Shown: positions 52,171-64,000 of the stretch, piece by piece
Layout of the letters: every line of letters begins with the position of its first letter
Numbering within the stretch: the stretch's first letter is position 1
NCBI GenBank assembly: GCA_036571765.1
Contig: BROE01000023.1
Span: forward strand, 1,318,950-1,382,949
DNA length: 64,000 nucleotides
From: Plecoglossus altivelis
Lineage: Eukaryota; Chordata; Actinopteri; Osmeriformes; Plecoglossidae
Reading direction: 5' to 3'
Position numbers and translations under genes: made by a program
The notes under the pieces: generated by a model
Told to the model about the DNA's origin: nothing
Seen by the model: the letters and a program-made list of their open reading frames with translations, nothing else
Database searches by the model: none

Positions 52171-53132
52171 TTGCTCCCACCATCCATCCTCTATCCCTTC
52201 CCATTCGCACTCGTGCTACATGACGAATGACCAACACCAGAACGCGTTCTCCGATACTGTTGTCTTTTTTTGGTCTCCTCTTCCTTACACACATACACAC
52301 ACTTTTCCTCACTGTTTCATCTGATTGCCTCTGTTTCTTTCGTCTTTTTTTTTTCACTGCTGGACCATCTATCTTGTATGTAACAGCTGTATTTCATGAA
52401 AGGCCAAAATGTTTTGGGGGACAATTTTACCACACCTGATTGCTTGTGTTCTGGAACTGGAATGTGATGCAACTCCAAACAAGCGATGGATTTACTCTTT
52501 GCCATGAAACCCAAAGCACACAAGGTTCACGCATGATAGTGTGCATGCAGTCACTGTCTGTCATTGTTAGTGGTTTTGACCCAGGGTGCAGGAGATGGTC
52601 GGTTCTGCATACCTCTCCAAACTGCTGAGGTTAGTCTGAGGTGAAGGGCAGTTTAATCATGCATGGAGGTAAACACAAAGTCAATTTGAAAGTTTTGCTT
52701 TAAAGTTCTGATGAGCAGAATCCATATGCTGCATCTTGGCCACCACTTTTGGTGTACAATCAGTTGTTTGCGAAGGTGCCTTGGGATTGCTATGTAAATA
52801 CTAGCCTGTTCTTCTGCTCTTATCCATTCTCATTCTTGTCTTCTTTCCTCCACTTAAAACCCCAATGAGATGCAAAAGCCATACCCCATAACTCTTTGGC
52901 ACTACAGTGCAAGAAAAATTTGCAGGCGTATTTCCCACAGAGGGAGTGAGTGAAAAAAAGGCTGATCCTTCAGCATGTAAATGAAGCGACAGTCAAAGTT
53001 AAAGAAAACGTCTGCTAACATGACTATCAGCCGTCAGTGTGCTCGTTAATAGGGGTTGACTTGATAAACGGAGTAATTCATCATCAATTTCCTGGCAACC
53101 CGCCGTAGAGACAAGCTCAACCACCCCTCCAA

Positions 53133-53152
53133 CCCCCCCCCCCCCCCCCCCC
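53133..53152. repeat. Poly-C tract (C20)
   Basis: An uninterrupted run of 20 C, 153 nt to the left of an 18-nt poly-G tract. Confidence 0.97.
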
Positions 53153-53305
53153 ACAGTCACCCCCTCCTTCTTCTCCCCACACGCGTCCTGTCCGCCATGA
53201 TTAATTTGAATAAACAGCGCTACACCAACATTAATGCTGATTGCTGATTAAGTTCAGATCTGTCATGCCCTCCGTGATAGACTGCTGGGAGTTGGATGCC
53301 GGGGT

Positions 53306-53323
53306 GGGGGGGGGGGGGGGGGG
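53306..53323. repeat. Poly-G tract (G18)
   Basis: Eighteen G preceded by GGGGT. It is complementary to the poly-C run at 53133. Confidence 0.97.
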
Positions 53324-53599
53324 AGTGGGTGATGTGGTGTGTCCCTAGCCTCAGTCTCCCTTCCCACGTACTTTGTTCATTTTAGGTACCTATCCTCCCT
53401 CCTCGCATGCATTCATCCTCCCCAGTTAACGATTGGTCGTTAGTGGAAGATTAGTTATTTTTTAGCAAATCTCAAAAGTGAGTGAAATAAACCGAGTCCT
53501 CCGCCACAAAATATGTATTTGTTTGAGTCTCTGCTTAAGTTGCACTTTTGGCAAATTGAAGGCGCTAAAGTAGCACAGAGTTTAGAACTGTGTCCGCCT

Positions 53600-54460
53600 G
53601 CTCATCAGGGTTGTTAGTTCACTTTTCTTCTCTCACGAATGAGAGCATGTCATTTGTGAATGAGAGAATCATTTAGTCAATCTTCCAGTTCTTTACTGTT
53701 GTTTATGATTCTCATTATCATTAACGGACAAGAACAAGGGAATCGTTCAGCGATTCAAACAGTGATTTCTAAATGCGAGCGAGAACAAAAGAATCACTTT
53801 ATGTTCTTTGTGAACAATAACAAATTTAACGTCAGTGAGTGCTATTAGTTGATAGGCCTACTGTACTAGGCATAATATCACATCAACTGGCAGTCTAACC
53901 TCAATAGTAAATTACATTCTGCTGGAAGATTGAAGACCTAGACATCAACAATTCTAAGAAAATAAACACTGAACACGGAAATCAATGACAGTTTAATTTC
54001 CATTTTCCGACCGTGCCATTTCACAATGCAAGAAGCACCATGTAGTGATCATTATCTACCAATAACAATGTCACCGTAAGAGGGTAAACTGACCAACTAT
54101 CCGTATAAAAAATTGGGAAAACAGGCTTGCTATTTGTAAAGCTCAGTGTAAGTAAAACCTTTGGTTAATTAAAAAAAGGGATAGAATGTTACATTATTTT
54201 TATACAAGCTTTTCTAAGGCATTGGTCATTGTCGTACCTCAGTTGTTAATCAGAATACATTTTTGAAAATAATTATGTTAGTGTAGTCTCCATTCCACAC
54301 ATACACAGATCTTAAGCTTCAGAGGACTCGCCTAACAAATCTAAAGGAAGAACGAATTGTTTGCGAATTCGAGAAACACCGTTCTTATTCACGAATCGGC
54401 AAACTAATCAGTGAAGAAAGATTCATTAATTTTCGAATCCCTAAAAGGAATTGAAAGGCC
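53600..54460. mobile_element. Possible non-autonomous DNA transposon remnant
   Basis: Both ends are rich in GAATC/GATTC and CGAAT words (gaatgagag, gaatcgttcagcgattc, cacgaatcgg, ttcgaatccc). The right end, read on the minus strand, begins tagtgatgggc, a start seen in some fish hAT-like elements. I could not define matching terminal repeats or a target-site duplication, so limits and class are uncertain. Confidence 0.25.
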
Positions 54461-57400
54461 CATCACTACTCCCAATCATCCTCTTATTCTTCCTCCCTTT
54501 CTTCCCCAACTTCCTTCCCTTCATCCATGCCTTCTCGTATTCCAATACTAGCCCCCTCTCTGATCAGGCTTTTCAGGAACCACCAGCTCCTAAGCAATAC
54601 CGAGCAATACAGGGTGAGCCCTGTACGTCGGATGAACATTCAATGAGGATAATTCCGCAAGCAAGACGGCAGCCTGTTTATTTTTTGGCTGTCTCTGTAT
54701 TGATTGGCCGTGAGGCAGCAGGGTGGGAGAGCGAGACCTGGGGGCAGTTTGATTACTCAAGACTCTAACATGGCGAATAAAGCTGGCGCAGCCCTTTTTA
54801 CTGCCAACTCGTCAGGCGTGAAGGGAAACGAAGTGGGCTGGAGCTAATATGAGACGGTAACAGCATAAATCTTCATCTAGGGTGAAATGCGATGCACATT
54901 AGACAAGGGATTAAAAGTTCTACTCTTTACTAAATCCTATTACAGACAACATAGATGCATTAAACAATGTCAACAACGTTGAACAGTTTGCAGTAATTTC
55001 ACGTGGAAGGCTTGAGTGGTACAGGCTGTTTCTACATGCCACTTGTTGTCTTGCCCAGTCTGTCACTGTACGTGTCGTTTGCACGTTCATATCCTCCTGG
55101 TCTTTAATTATATGGTTGGTTTTAACGAGTCCATTACTTGGTAAAGATGGGCGAGTCCATGGGAGGTGTGTACTGATTTTTCTGTCCATTTAAGCATTTC
55201 ACAAATAGCAGGAAGGCTGGTGCTCTGAATGCTTGTTTTGCCCAAGTGGTTTCCTCCCCCCTTTAAATTTAAAGCTGTTTGCAAAGTGTTCTTTTCTTTT
55301 TTTATGTTTTTGTTTTCGAAAGATACATGTTGGGAGCAAATAAAATGTCTAAAAGAAATGTAGTCCTCAGCCTCTCGGCTACTTCCTGTGGTGCTCAGCT
55401 CACTATATTGTTACATGCTGTTTGTTAGACTATGGGCTGTTTGGAGCGACAAATCCCTAGCCAGACCTCCTTCATCAGACAAAAAACAGGTACGGTACTC
55501 AAATAAGAGAAATTCATCACTTACGCTGTCTTTCTTTGTTAACCATACACAAGCACCCTAGCTTGGTTGTTGTCTACCCTTTCTTCCTCAAAACCATGCC
55601 ATGCAATGTTTTATCGCGTTACAAACACACATCCTTCAACGTTGATGACGACCCCGTTAATAGCGATGGCGTGAGTGAGAGTATTTAAATCAATGGAGAC
55701 GCTACTCTGATCTTCCTGTTGATCATTCTGTCAGGTGGCAGCGAGGATGGTAAGACCAAAACATGATCTCGCTCCGACACTAAACCTCCTCCATCATGAC
55801 ACTTAATCTTTCGGGTTAGCCTGTTTCATGACAGGCAGGGCGTCGATGTGCATACTAAACGGCCGTTTCTGCTGCTCACGGAGACATGAGAATGGCAGAT
55901 CAGTGACTGTTAGAGACTAACTTCTTTTATGGGAGTTTTCAAGGTAAGGATGACGGCGAGGTGGTAAGAAAAGGTCAGCCCGTTCAAGATCAGCTCGTGA
56001 CACTCGCACGCACGCACGCACACTCACACATTTGTGTAGACCTAAGCTCTTTTACACATGCACAGAGGGAGTAACGCATGCTAGGTGCACATACATAAGC
56101 CAACATACGCACACAAGAACATGTATGCAGGCAGGAATATGTACATATCAAACATTACACAAACTTGGCTAATGTCTTAAATGTTCTTAATTTCGTAAAT
56201 TCATACAAACAATACTGAGTATATGAGAGTACATACACAGTTTAACTTGATTTCCCTCAATGTTGTGGTGATGGCTTAGGATGCAAATTTACATTTCAGT
56301 GAGTCAAAGGCTCACAGGTTGATATCAAAGAACCTAAACTGAACTTGACTGCCGTTTCCATGGCAAACAAACTGGCTGACCGACGCAGAGCGCGATTAAA
56401 GAGACAACACGACTCACATAAACAACAGACCTGATGTAAAACCATACTCCTATTGTTGTGGGGGGGAAACCTGAAATCACAACCAATTACTTATTTACTG
56501 TCAATTCTGTGAGTATGTATGAGTCCCCACCGTCTGTGTGTCCTAAGCTGAATTGGCACACCTGTAACCTCAATATTGATACTTTCCTTACTTTACTTTA
56601 GTCCCACAAAGCTACAGCTCCCACTTTGCGATGAGTAATAGCATGTGCTGATGCTAAGACTATTTTCTTTAACTACAATTAAAAATGCACCACCATCTCA
56701 AGTTACCAGACTCCAACATCAACATAGTCTATAAAATTGCAAACCCTAATGGGAAAAGGGAATTAAATTGTATTTTTTTCCCAGTGTCCACATTGCGGAT
56801 TAGTCTAAGTGTATCCTCTTTTCTCACGCCAGTCTTTTCCATACTGAACTCCCTGAGCAATTAAACGGTCCTCCACAGAACTACATTTTCGATTTCAAAT
56901 CGATTGGACCAGTGACGGACAAACACCCAGTTTCCGATAGCAAAGGCCATAAACTTGCACTGGCTGAAAAGCGTGTCATAGACTTACAGTATAGTATGAA
57001 ACACACAAGACATGCGCAGTCAAGAATGGCATTGAATGGCAATGTCATGTCATCAAAAGGACGTCCATGCGTGCAAGTGTGTGTGTGTGTGTGTGTTTGG
57101 ATCGAGGGGCTATAACAGCTGAACTGAAACAGCCTCTGACAGGACACTTACAAAGTAACATTGCAGTCCCCGATTGTTCCCCTCAGCAATACTGTCAATC
57201 AAAGTGTTGACACATGCGGCACTGAGATAGGTCAAACTCTGGAGATTTCAATTGCAATGGCAGAAAGGACATTTTAGGGAGACATTTCTATAAAATACCA
57301 TATGTGCACAAGATGTAAAACATCAACGGTTTGGTTTTTATCGGAAGAAATGGAAATCTTCTTACTCTGACAAAAATCCGTCAATGCTACAAAAATGTCA

Positions 57401-57847
57401 GAGAAAACGAGTATAACCCAAAGTACTCTGTGATTATCTTTACAGAATATAGGACTTCATTAAGCATGTACAAATGATTCCACCACTGAAAGTGTTCTAC
57501 AACAAAAATTAATCTGGGCAAAAATAAAAGACAAAGGAACATAGTGTGTCAGCATCAAAAATGCCAAAAATCAAGCCTCATAAAGGTTTTCAGACAACCA
57601 AAATGTGTTTTCTTTAAGTTGATTTTTTCCTGCCAGGCCCGATTTTTCTTCCTTTCCTTCCCCTCTTCCAATCAGCAGGAACTAGTGGGTGCAACAGGAA
57701 CTGAGAAGTTCAAAGTTCACCAAAAAAGGAATCATCAAAGCAATCATGGGAGTTTGCCTTGAGAGCTGTCCAGCAAGGGCTAAATTAAGATATGGAGGAC
57801 ACCCAGTTAAACAGGCTGAGCACTAACAAGATGGGAGAAGTTGTTTA

Positions 57848-57879
57848 CCTCTCTCTTTCTTTCCCTCTCTCTTTCTTTG

Positions 57880-57917
<38 letters not shown>

Positions 57918-57990
57918 TCTCTCTCTCTCTCTCTCTCCCTGTCTCTCTCTCTCCCTGTCTCTCTCTCTCTGTTTCCCTCTCTCCCTCCTA
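57848..57990. repeat. CT-rich microsatellite cluster
   Basis: Interrupted CT arrays with a perfect core at 57881-57913. Overlapping LSLSLS and RERERE frames are artefacts. Confidence 0.95.
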
Positions 57991-60900
57991 TGCAGCCGTA
58001 GATCAGCAGGGCCTTGGGCACTTGTAGAAGGAATAGATGGGTCAGCTGTAAAAAAGGTTTTGCCATTTTTGTCAACCTAATTTGTTTTTGTGTCAAGTCA
58101 ACTAGAAGGTTCATGTAGGTTGAGTATATCTATTTTCTTAGTGATATCCATTTTCTTTAGTCAACATAACAAGGCTCATAACAGTGTTATGAATTAAAAA
58201 GCATCTTGACCCTGTAAGTATTTCAGCCTCTTAACGTCGGTGTGTCCTACCTTTAGGGGGGGGGGAGGGGTTCTACAACATACCTACAGTGCTGATCCTA
58301 ACCTAACCATGGTGTGCACACACATAGTAATAGAAGAACAAGTAATAGAACAAGTGTTGTGGCTACAGTACACTGGCCAGTTCTCGGTGGTGAAGGAGTG
58401 CAAATATTTCTTAAATGGTTAGGAGTGGCGATATCGTCAGTAAAAGCATAGCTTTCTGCCTTTCTTGATCTTGTAATGTTAGAAGTCGGTGTTATCAGAT
58501 TTAGCATGAGACTGTAAGATATTGCTGGATAATTGCTTGACAGTCCTTTATGCCAATTTATGAGATTTTTTTTTTTTCCAAAATGTTGATTTTGTAAAAA
58601 TTGGAGAAAGAAAAACTTTGGGGAAAATTTGACCTGAAGGTTTTGTGAATTTGATTAGGCGTCTTGATCCTGGTGATGCCATTAATGTTAATATACAGAC
58701 GTGGAACATTTAATAAACCTTAAGGTAGTTATTCAGTTCACCAGAATGTAATATAGGCAAACTGAATATCATATTCAAGTGGTTTAAATTGACACAGTTT
58801 TAAATTCATGCAACTTCCTCATGCTAACACACTTAAGGTCCACTCAAAATCTGTTCTGAGAAGTTGTAAAAAGGTGACTAGGCCTGATGGTTTGCAAGAG
58901 AGTAGCAAGTTGAAAAAAACATCTCACCCTCTTTTTGTGTGAGATGGTATGTCTCAGAATTGAATTGAACGGACTTAAATATCAGTCGACCCCATTAGTT
59001 GATGCAATTTGAAACAATTAATCCACGCAGTATATTAAACATTTAATTCAGCCAAGATATATTGTTTTTTTTACTTTGTTCAATGTAAATTAACCTTAGA
59101 GTGTAGGCTCTCTCACAGTGTCTAACAATATGCGCTGGGATTTTGTATGTCTGCTTCCCCGCCCCCACAGACATACACAACATATAAACACACACACAAA
59201 ACCAATCGAGACCAAAACCATTCTCGATAGACATATGTGTCTATGTTATGCATGCGTGTGCGATCTGTTCACACCGTGTCGTCTCATCCCTCCGCTGCGA
59301 GGCTAACTGAGGCGTTTGTTTCCTAAAACATACAGTGCTAATTGAATCAGATGCCGGTGCCTTCCAGCCCTCGCCCCTTCTCTCCACTCATCTGCTTCTC
59401 GGTGCTCGGGAGAAACAGCGTCATTTTCTCATCCTGCGCCCACGCGGGTTGCACCCCGCGCACCCATACAGCATCCTCCTGTCGCTCTCCCTCTCTTTTC
59501 TCTCTCCTTCTGTCCTCCTACGCAGACCCCTTACCTGCCAACCTTGTATCTCTGGCTCTGCTCCTTGCATACAAATACATACCAGATACCACGGGAGTAA
59601 CTACCATCCTATTGTTCTATTTTCTTGTTGCTTGATGAAAGTATGGTGCCAAGGGGTTCAGATGTCGCTTTTATTGCCTATTAGCATATCCTGTTGCAAA
59701 TATGCATTAAGTAGTCACCGCTATATGTGTGGGGCTTCAGATACGTGGCAACAATAGCAGCAGAATGGTATAAATGACGTCCTGAAATATAATGTAGATC
59801 AAGCACATCTGAGAAAAGCCTGGGACCTGAATAATTGTTCGACGCAGTTCTCTCAGAGAGAGAGTCTCTATATTCTAAATTCCAGTTTCAGGGTGGATAT
59901 TTAAGATTCATCTTTATGCTTGAGATGTAAATCCCGGCTTTGGGTTTGTGCCTACCCTTAAGGCACAAAGATCTTCTCACCATTGTTTATCCCTAATCAA
60001 GCCTAAGAGGGAGAACATACATAGAAAGTACTGCGTTTGACTTCCAGCACATGGGAGTTACTCAAACTGAACTGAAAACACAGTATTCATCGATATACTA
60101 TTATGGCAGATTGAAGTAATGTTTGACTAATAGAAAGATTCAAAACACAACACTTGTGTGCAACAATTTCAATGAACTTGCTGCATATTTTTGCCCCGGC
60201 ACTTTGGGACCTTCTGTATGTGGCAAGGCTGGGCTAAATGGCCTGGAAGGAACTAGCCTCTCCAACACCCAACTCCCCACACCTTAATTGATGGAGGAGA
60301 TGATAAATTGCCGTCTCTGTTTATCGCGCCCAAATGTCCAACTTTAATTAAATTGGGTCTCTCTCCCATAATTACTTCTGTTGAATTGGATCTCTAGCTG
60401 CTCCCCCCTACACACACACACACACACTCTCTTCCCAAACACCCGCCCCAACCTCTACAAGCAAACAAACACACATTTGCACATGCAGACATGCACACAA
60501 ACAAAAGCACACAGGAACTCAATGCCAAACTAGATTTTTATACAAGATCATTGAGACACATGGTAACAGACAGACCTTGTTGTTATAGAAAAAAGGGGGA
60601 GAGCTGGAAGATACACCCTTTACTTTGATCATAATGTTCAAGTTTGGCTGACTTTGATTTCAGATCATTGGGGTGTACTGGATTTGTAAGGAACATTTGA
60701 CTATCTGTTCGATTCTCTTAAGATGATTGTGGAAGCCCACACATTACCTCCTGTTGGACCGACTGACAAGTATTAATTGGTGCTAGCCAAATGTTGTGAA
60801 AATACACTAGCACACAGGCTAGCAAGTTTCAGCGAGATCTAAGAGAGATGGCTATGCTGACAATGCCAATTGTGGCACGGAGAGAGGAAAGTCATTGGTG

Positions 60901-62064
60901 GGGAATGCTGCTAAAATAGGTACTGTCGCACTCTTAAGTCAGAGCAGTATATGTGTTTGTGCATTTAAAATTAGGACCAGCAGTTGGGTGGAACAGAGTC
61001 ATACATGCGATTTGAACTGCATGAATGGTTGTCCACATGCATATAAAGTAACCAATCCATACTTATGTGTTTCTACTGTATGTATGGGTGTCCAAAAGCG
61101 CATGACTGTGTAATTGTGATTCCTTCACATTCCTGTCAAGAGAGCCAGCAGTCATCCATCACTCCTGTCTGGGAAGAGTGCGGGTCACCAGCACTGGTTG
61201 CGTTACTGCGGCAGGTGGGCCGATGGCGGTCCGTCCAGCCATGCCCGAAACGGCCCATCAAGCTGCATCCTACTAGCGGCCAGCCGGTCCATTAAGCCCT
61301 AGCCTGAGCCACACCTGTACCTCGCCCTAGCCCCTGGGGTTCAGTCAGATGAAGCCACATTGGGAGAGAACAAGTTTGATGTCTGTGTTTATGTGTATGT
61401 GTAGGTGATTTATGGTGGGCATATTGTGTTGGATGTTGTTTGTGTTGACGTCCAGTTGTCTTTGTCATCACCCTTAAAGTAAGAGGTTATTGTTTTTTCA
61501 TCACAACAAACACTCACAGCGTATATGAGTCCTTGAACACAAGGGGTGTAGCAAGGATAGCATCTCAACTGCCAGAGCAACTGGAAAGAGCTTTGCCACA
61601 ATCAGAATGCCATGTTTGAAATCACAGTGCTATTGTTTGTCATGAGCCCCAATCAGAGCTGTATTGAAAAACCAAGTCAATATGGACAACACACCAACAC
61701 ACACACACACTCATTATTGTCACCATAAATACTCTTTTATACTCCCACAAGCACTAGGCAACCATAATCTGGGTAGTCATGCTGTGCTTGCTAGTCAAGT
61801 TAAAACAAATCCTGTAGTGCTTTGAGAATAGGGTCACCTGTGTCTGTATTCAAAAAGGGCGACACAGACTGGGATTGTGTGGTGTGTGTGTGTGTGTGTG
61901 AGTGTCTGCACGTGTATCTTCTGTCTTTGGGTCTGTTGGAATAATCAGAGAGAAAGGGGCAAGAGTGTGTAGAAATGCCAATGTATCTGTTTTAGATAAG
62001 CTGATTACAACTATTCACTCCAGTGATTACAGTACAGATGGGAGTGTGTGTGTGTATGTGTGCT

Positions 62065-62090
62065 GGGGTGGGGGCGGGGGAGGTGGCGGG
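62065..62090 (+). other. G-quadruplex motif
   Basis: Four G-runs (GGGG, GGGGG, GGGGG, GGG) have loops of 1, 1 and 7 nt, satisfying the canonical G3+N1-7 rule. It is on the template strand of the neurexin gene. Confidence 0.7.
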
Positions 62091-62467
62091 TGTTTGCATG
62101 GAAACATGAATTTTTATTATATACCGAACAATCCGCAATGTCTCCAACGTGTTTGTTAGCTTTTGCATCTGGGTATAGCTAATAACGTATCTTCCCTGCG
62201 AAAGCAGCTCAGCATTACAGCTGAGTGCAAACAAAGCCTGGAGAAAGACAGAATGGGTCTTTTATTGACGAGCGTGTATCGTATTAACGTATGAGCGGCA
62301 CAAACACCTGTCAGCTCCTGGTGACATTCAGCCTCTCTTGAAATTCAAGTCATCGCATGCGATGAGACCAGCAGCAAAATGGAGCTCTATCACTGTCAAG
62401 ACTCTGTCAACGATTTAATAACCAAAAGCTTTCTCTTTTCTCAGGCATTGACAGGAATGCAGATATC

Positions 62468-62540
62468 TCTTTTCTTTCTTTCTTTTTCTTTCTTTCAATC
62501 TTTTTTTCATTTCATCTTTTTTTTCTTTTCTTTCCTTTTA
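62468..62540. repeat. TTTC-rich simple sequence
   Basis: Imperfect ctttcttt repetition with T-runs over about 70 nt. Confidence 0.9.
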
Positions 62541-64000
62541 TTCATTGTGTCTCACTCCTAACCCTTTATTCTCACAATCCTCAATTCCCTCCTCCTTCCC
62601 CATGTACCCTTTCTTTCCTTCTTTCCCGTGATACTTGCGCTAAATCAAATGCTCGATGCAAGAATCTGGCATAATGCATAGGATCTGAGCTTTATCCGTT
62701 CTCTCTGTGTCTCCACCTCTCTTGTCTTTCTCGCTCATTCTTTGTCCCAGTGTTGTGCTTGCCCGCCTCACTCCCTCCATTCCTGACTGCATGGCTGTTC
62801 CATGTCTCTAAGACTCTCTAATCTTACACCATCAGCTCAGTAATTCGTCTCATTATAAGAGGCGAGGTTGGCAATCAGAGCTTTAAAACCCTGTCTCCAC
62901 TGTCGCTCAGACGCCTTGAAAGCCTCTTCAAACCTGCTTCATTCTGGCCATGAACAGGGATCGAGGGGAGGGCGGTGTCTTAGAGGGGAGGGAGGGCACT
63001 CGTAAACAGGAAGAATAAGGGAACTTAGCAACAAACACCTGCTGCTCCTTTCAATGGAATAGTACATTACTGTGTAGACTGATCTAAAATGGGGTGCAGG
63101 TTCGGGGTGAGTATGGGAGAACAATGCTATTGAGGTGTGGACCGTGCAGAATGACAGGGAGATTAGTCCAGAGAGAGGTTAAAGCAACAGTCAAATTCGG
63201 AATGTATCCATATAATTGCACATGTAAACACTCTCAGGCATAACTACACCCGTCTCAAACACACAACGAAAGGCTTGAAAACAATTTTCAGTCGTCCTCT
63301 GACAGTTTCTCTAGATCCCAAGTGTTACAAGGTTCTGTATTGACTCCCTCTCTCTCGCAGACGAGCCCGAGGTTTAAGTGCTCCGGATTAGACAAATTGG
63401 TAATGGCTCTTGATTTAATGAATCTTCTCCATATCAGTTACATTTGAGATTGCAAGACCTCAATTGTGTGGAAAGATAAATATGGTATTCTACAGTGGCA
63501 TATTTCACAGTTTTCCTTCTTGACTTGCTTTCTGTTTATATATCTATCACGAGAACATGTGTAAATCACCACTGGCACCTCTCATGTAAATTTGCATGTG
63601 GGATGTGCTAAGTGTGTGTGTACATGTGTGTTCAGGTGCTTGTGTGTAAATGCTCACACGTGTTGGTCTGTATGTGTTGGGAGACTAAAATAGCTGTATC
63701 TGCCTAACCGTGTCACCTATAGCATACTTTATTTAGTACTGTCATCCCATCAAATGACAACTTATTTCATTGGGACACACCTTATCAAGGTTGAAGCTGT
63801 CAAACTCCCAGCGAAGCTCCATTTACTGATAAAAAATGGCCTGTCCACCTCCCAATCAATCTTTATCAAATCAGTATTTAGGCATATAAAGAGGACTGAA
63901 ATTGGGTATTGAATATTTCTGTCCCCCATCTGTAGGCTTGAGGTGATGTGAGGAGGGGAGAGGCGAGGTTTGGAGGGACAGTTATAAGAATCATGGGTAT

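Larger units (their letters stand above)
42001..53000 (-). other. Intronic sequence upstream of LNS2, block 3
   Basis: No gene was recognised with confidence. It contains (AC)n at 42477-42498, a candidate minus-strand exon at 42959-43109 (see findings), an L2-like tail at 49165-49210, a 12-bp hairpin at 49494-49537, an ATG/ATA trinucleotide tract at 50551-50588, CT-rich sequence at 50881-50979, and C13 followed by (TCC)n at 52141-52170. A near-ideal RFX X-box lies at 51743-51756. Confidence 0.6.
53001..64000 (-). other. Intronic sequence upstream of LNS2, block 4
   Basis: No gene was recognised. It contains facing C20 and G18 runs at 53133-53323, a fish-type dispersed repeat candidate at about 53600-54460, CT-rich sequence at 57848-57990, CpG-rich blocks near 59395-59470 and 61170-61340, a G-quadruplex motif at 62065-62090 and a TTTC-rich tract at 62468-62540. 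A large LNS1-encoding first exon would be an obvious long GC-rich ORF. It is absent, so the upstream coding part of the gene lies further right. Confidence 0.6.

Noticed and set aside
54577..54613. Plus-strand 37-nt micro-exon-like segment between cttttcag and gtgagc
   Set aside because: Good splice consensus, but on the opposite strand to the only gene, with no partner exon and within or beside a probable repeat.
57792..58114. Long LSLSLS and RERERE frames, also at 31591-31963, 37678-37878 and 22754-23005
   Set aside because: Dinucleotide microsatellites read as repetitive peptides. There is no start, splice or conservation support.

Overview
The window is vertebrate nuclear DNA, most probably from a ray-finned (teleost) fish. 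It holds three coding exons of one gene on the minus strand, separated by introns of about 9.2 kb. The rest is non-coding sequence full of (CA)n, (GA)n/(CT)n and homopolymer microsatellites, with two fragments that look like the 3' tails of fish L2-type LINE/SINE repeats. Nothing looks bacterial or viral: there are no operons, no ribosome binding sites and no long intact ORFs. Most of the longest open frames are microsatellite translations ([12 protein letters not shown]) or antisense of the real exons.

The gene is an alpha-neurexin, and paralogue-specific residues point to neurexin 2 (nrxn2). It is transcribed right to left. Exon A (22753-22452) encodes the first part of the second LNS/laminin-G domain (LNS2). 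A 45-nt micro-exon (13170-13126) is alternatively spliced segment 2 (SS2), with an internal donor that gives the 24-nt form. Exon C (3943-3782) encodes the rest of the LNS2 beta-sandwich core. All internal junctions are phase 0, so including 0, 8 or 15 residues at SS2 keeps the reading frame. The exons for LNS1, EGF1 and SS1 should lie to the right, and those for LNS3 onward to the left. I could not find any of them here.

Layout: 1-3781 is the start of the intron after exon C, running off the left edge. 3944-13125 is an intron that contains a small ORF with promoter-like and polyA-like signals (8704-8522). 13171-22451 is an intron with a five-copy 21-bp minisatellite, a long (CA)n tract and a perfect hairpin. 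22754-64000 is intron (or introns) upstream of LNS2. It carries most of the microsatellites, two L2-like tails, a near-ideal RFX X-box, a facing C20/G18 homopolymer pair, a G-quadruplex motif and a CpG-rich block.

No undescribed multi-gene system is visible. The observations most worth checking are the dual-donor SS2 micro-exon, the very different GC3 of two adjacent exons of one domain, and the compact small-secreted-peptide-like ORF nested in the intron. The remaining leads are a candidate unassigned minus-strand exon at 42959-43109, the X-box at 51743 and the conserved-looking AT-rich core at 53190-53290.
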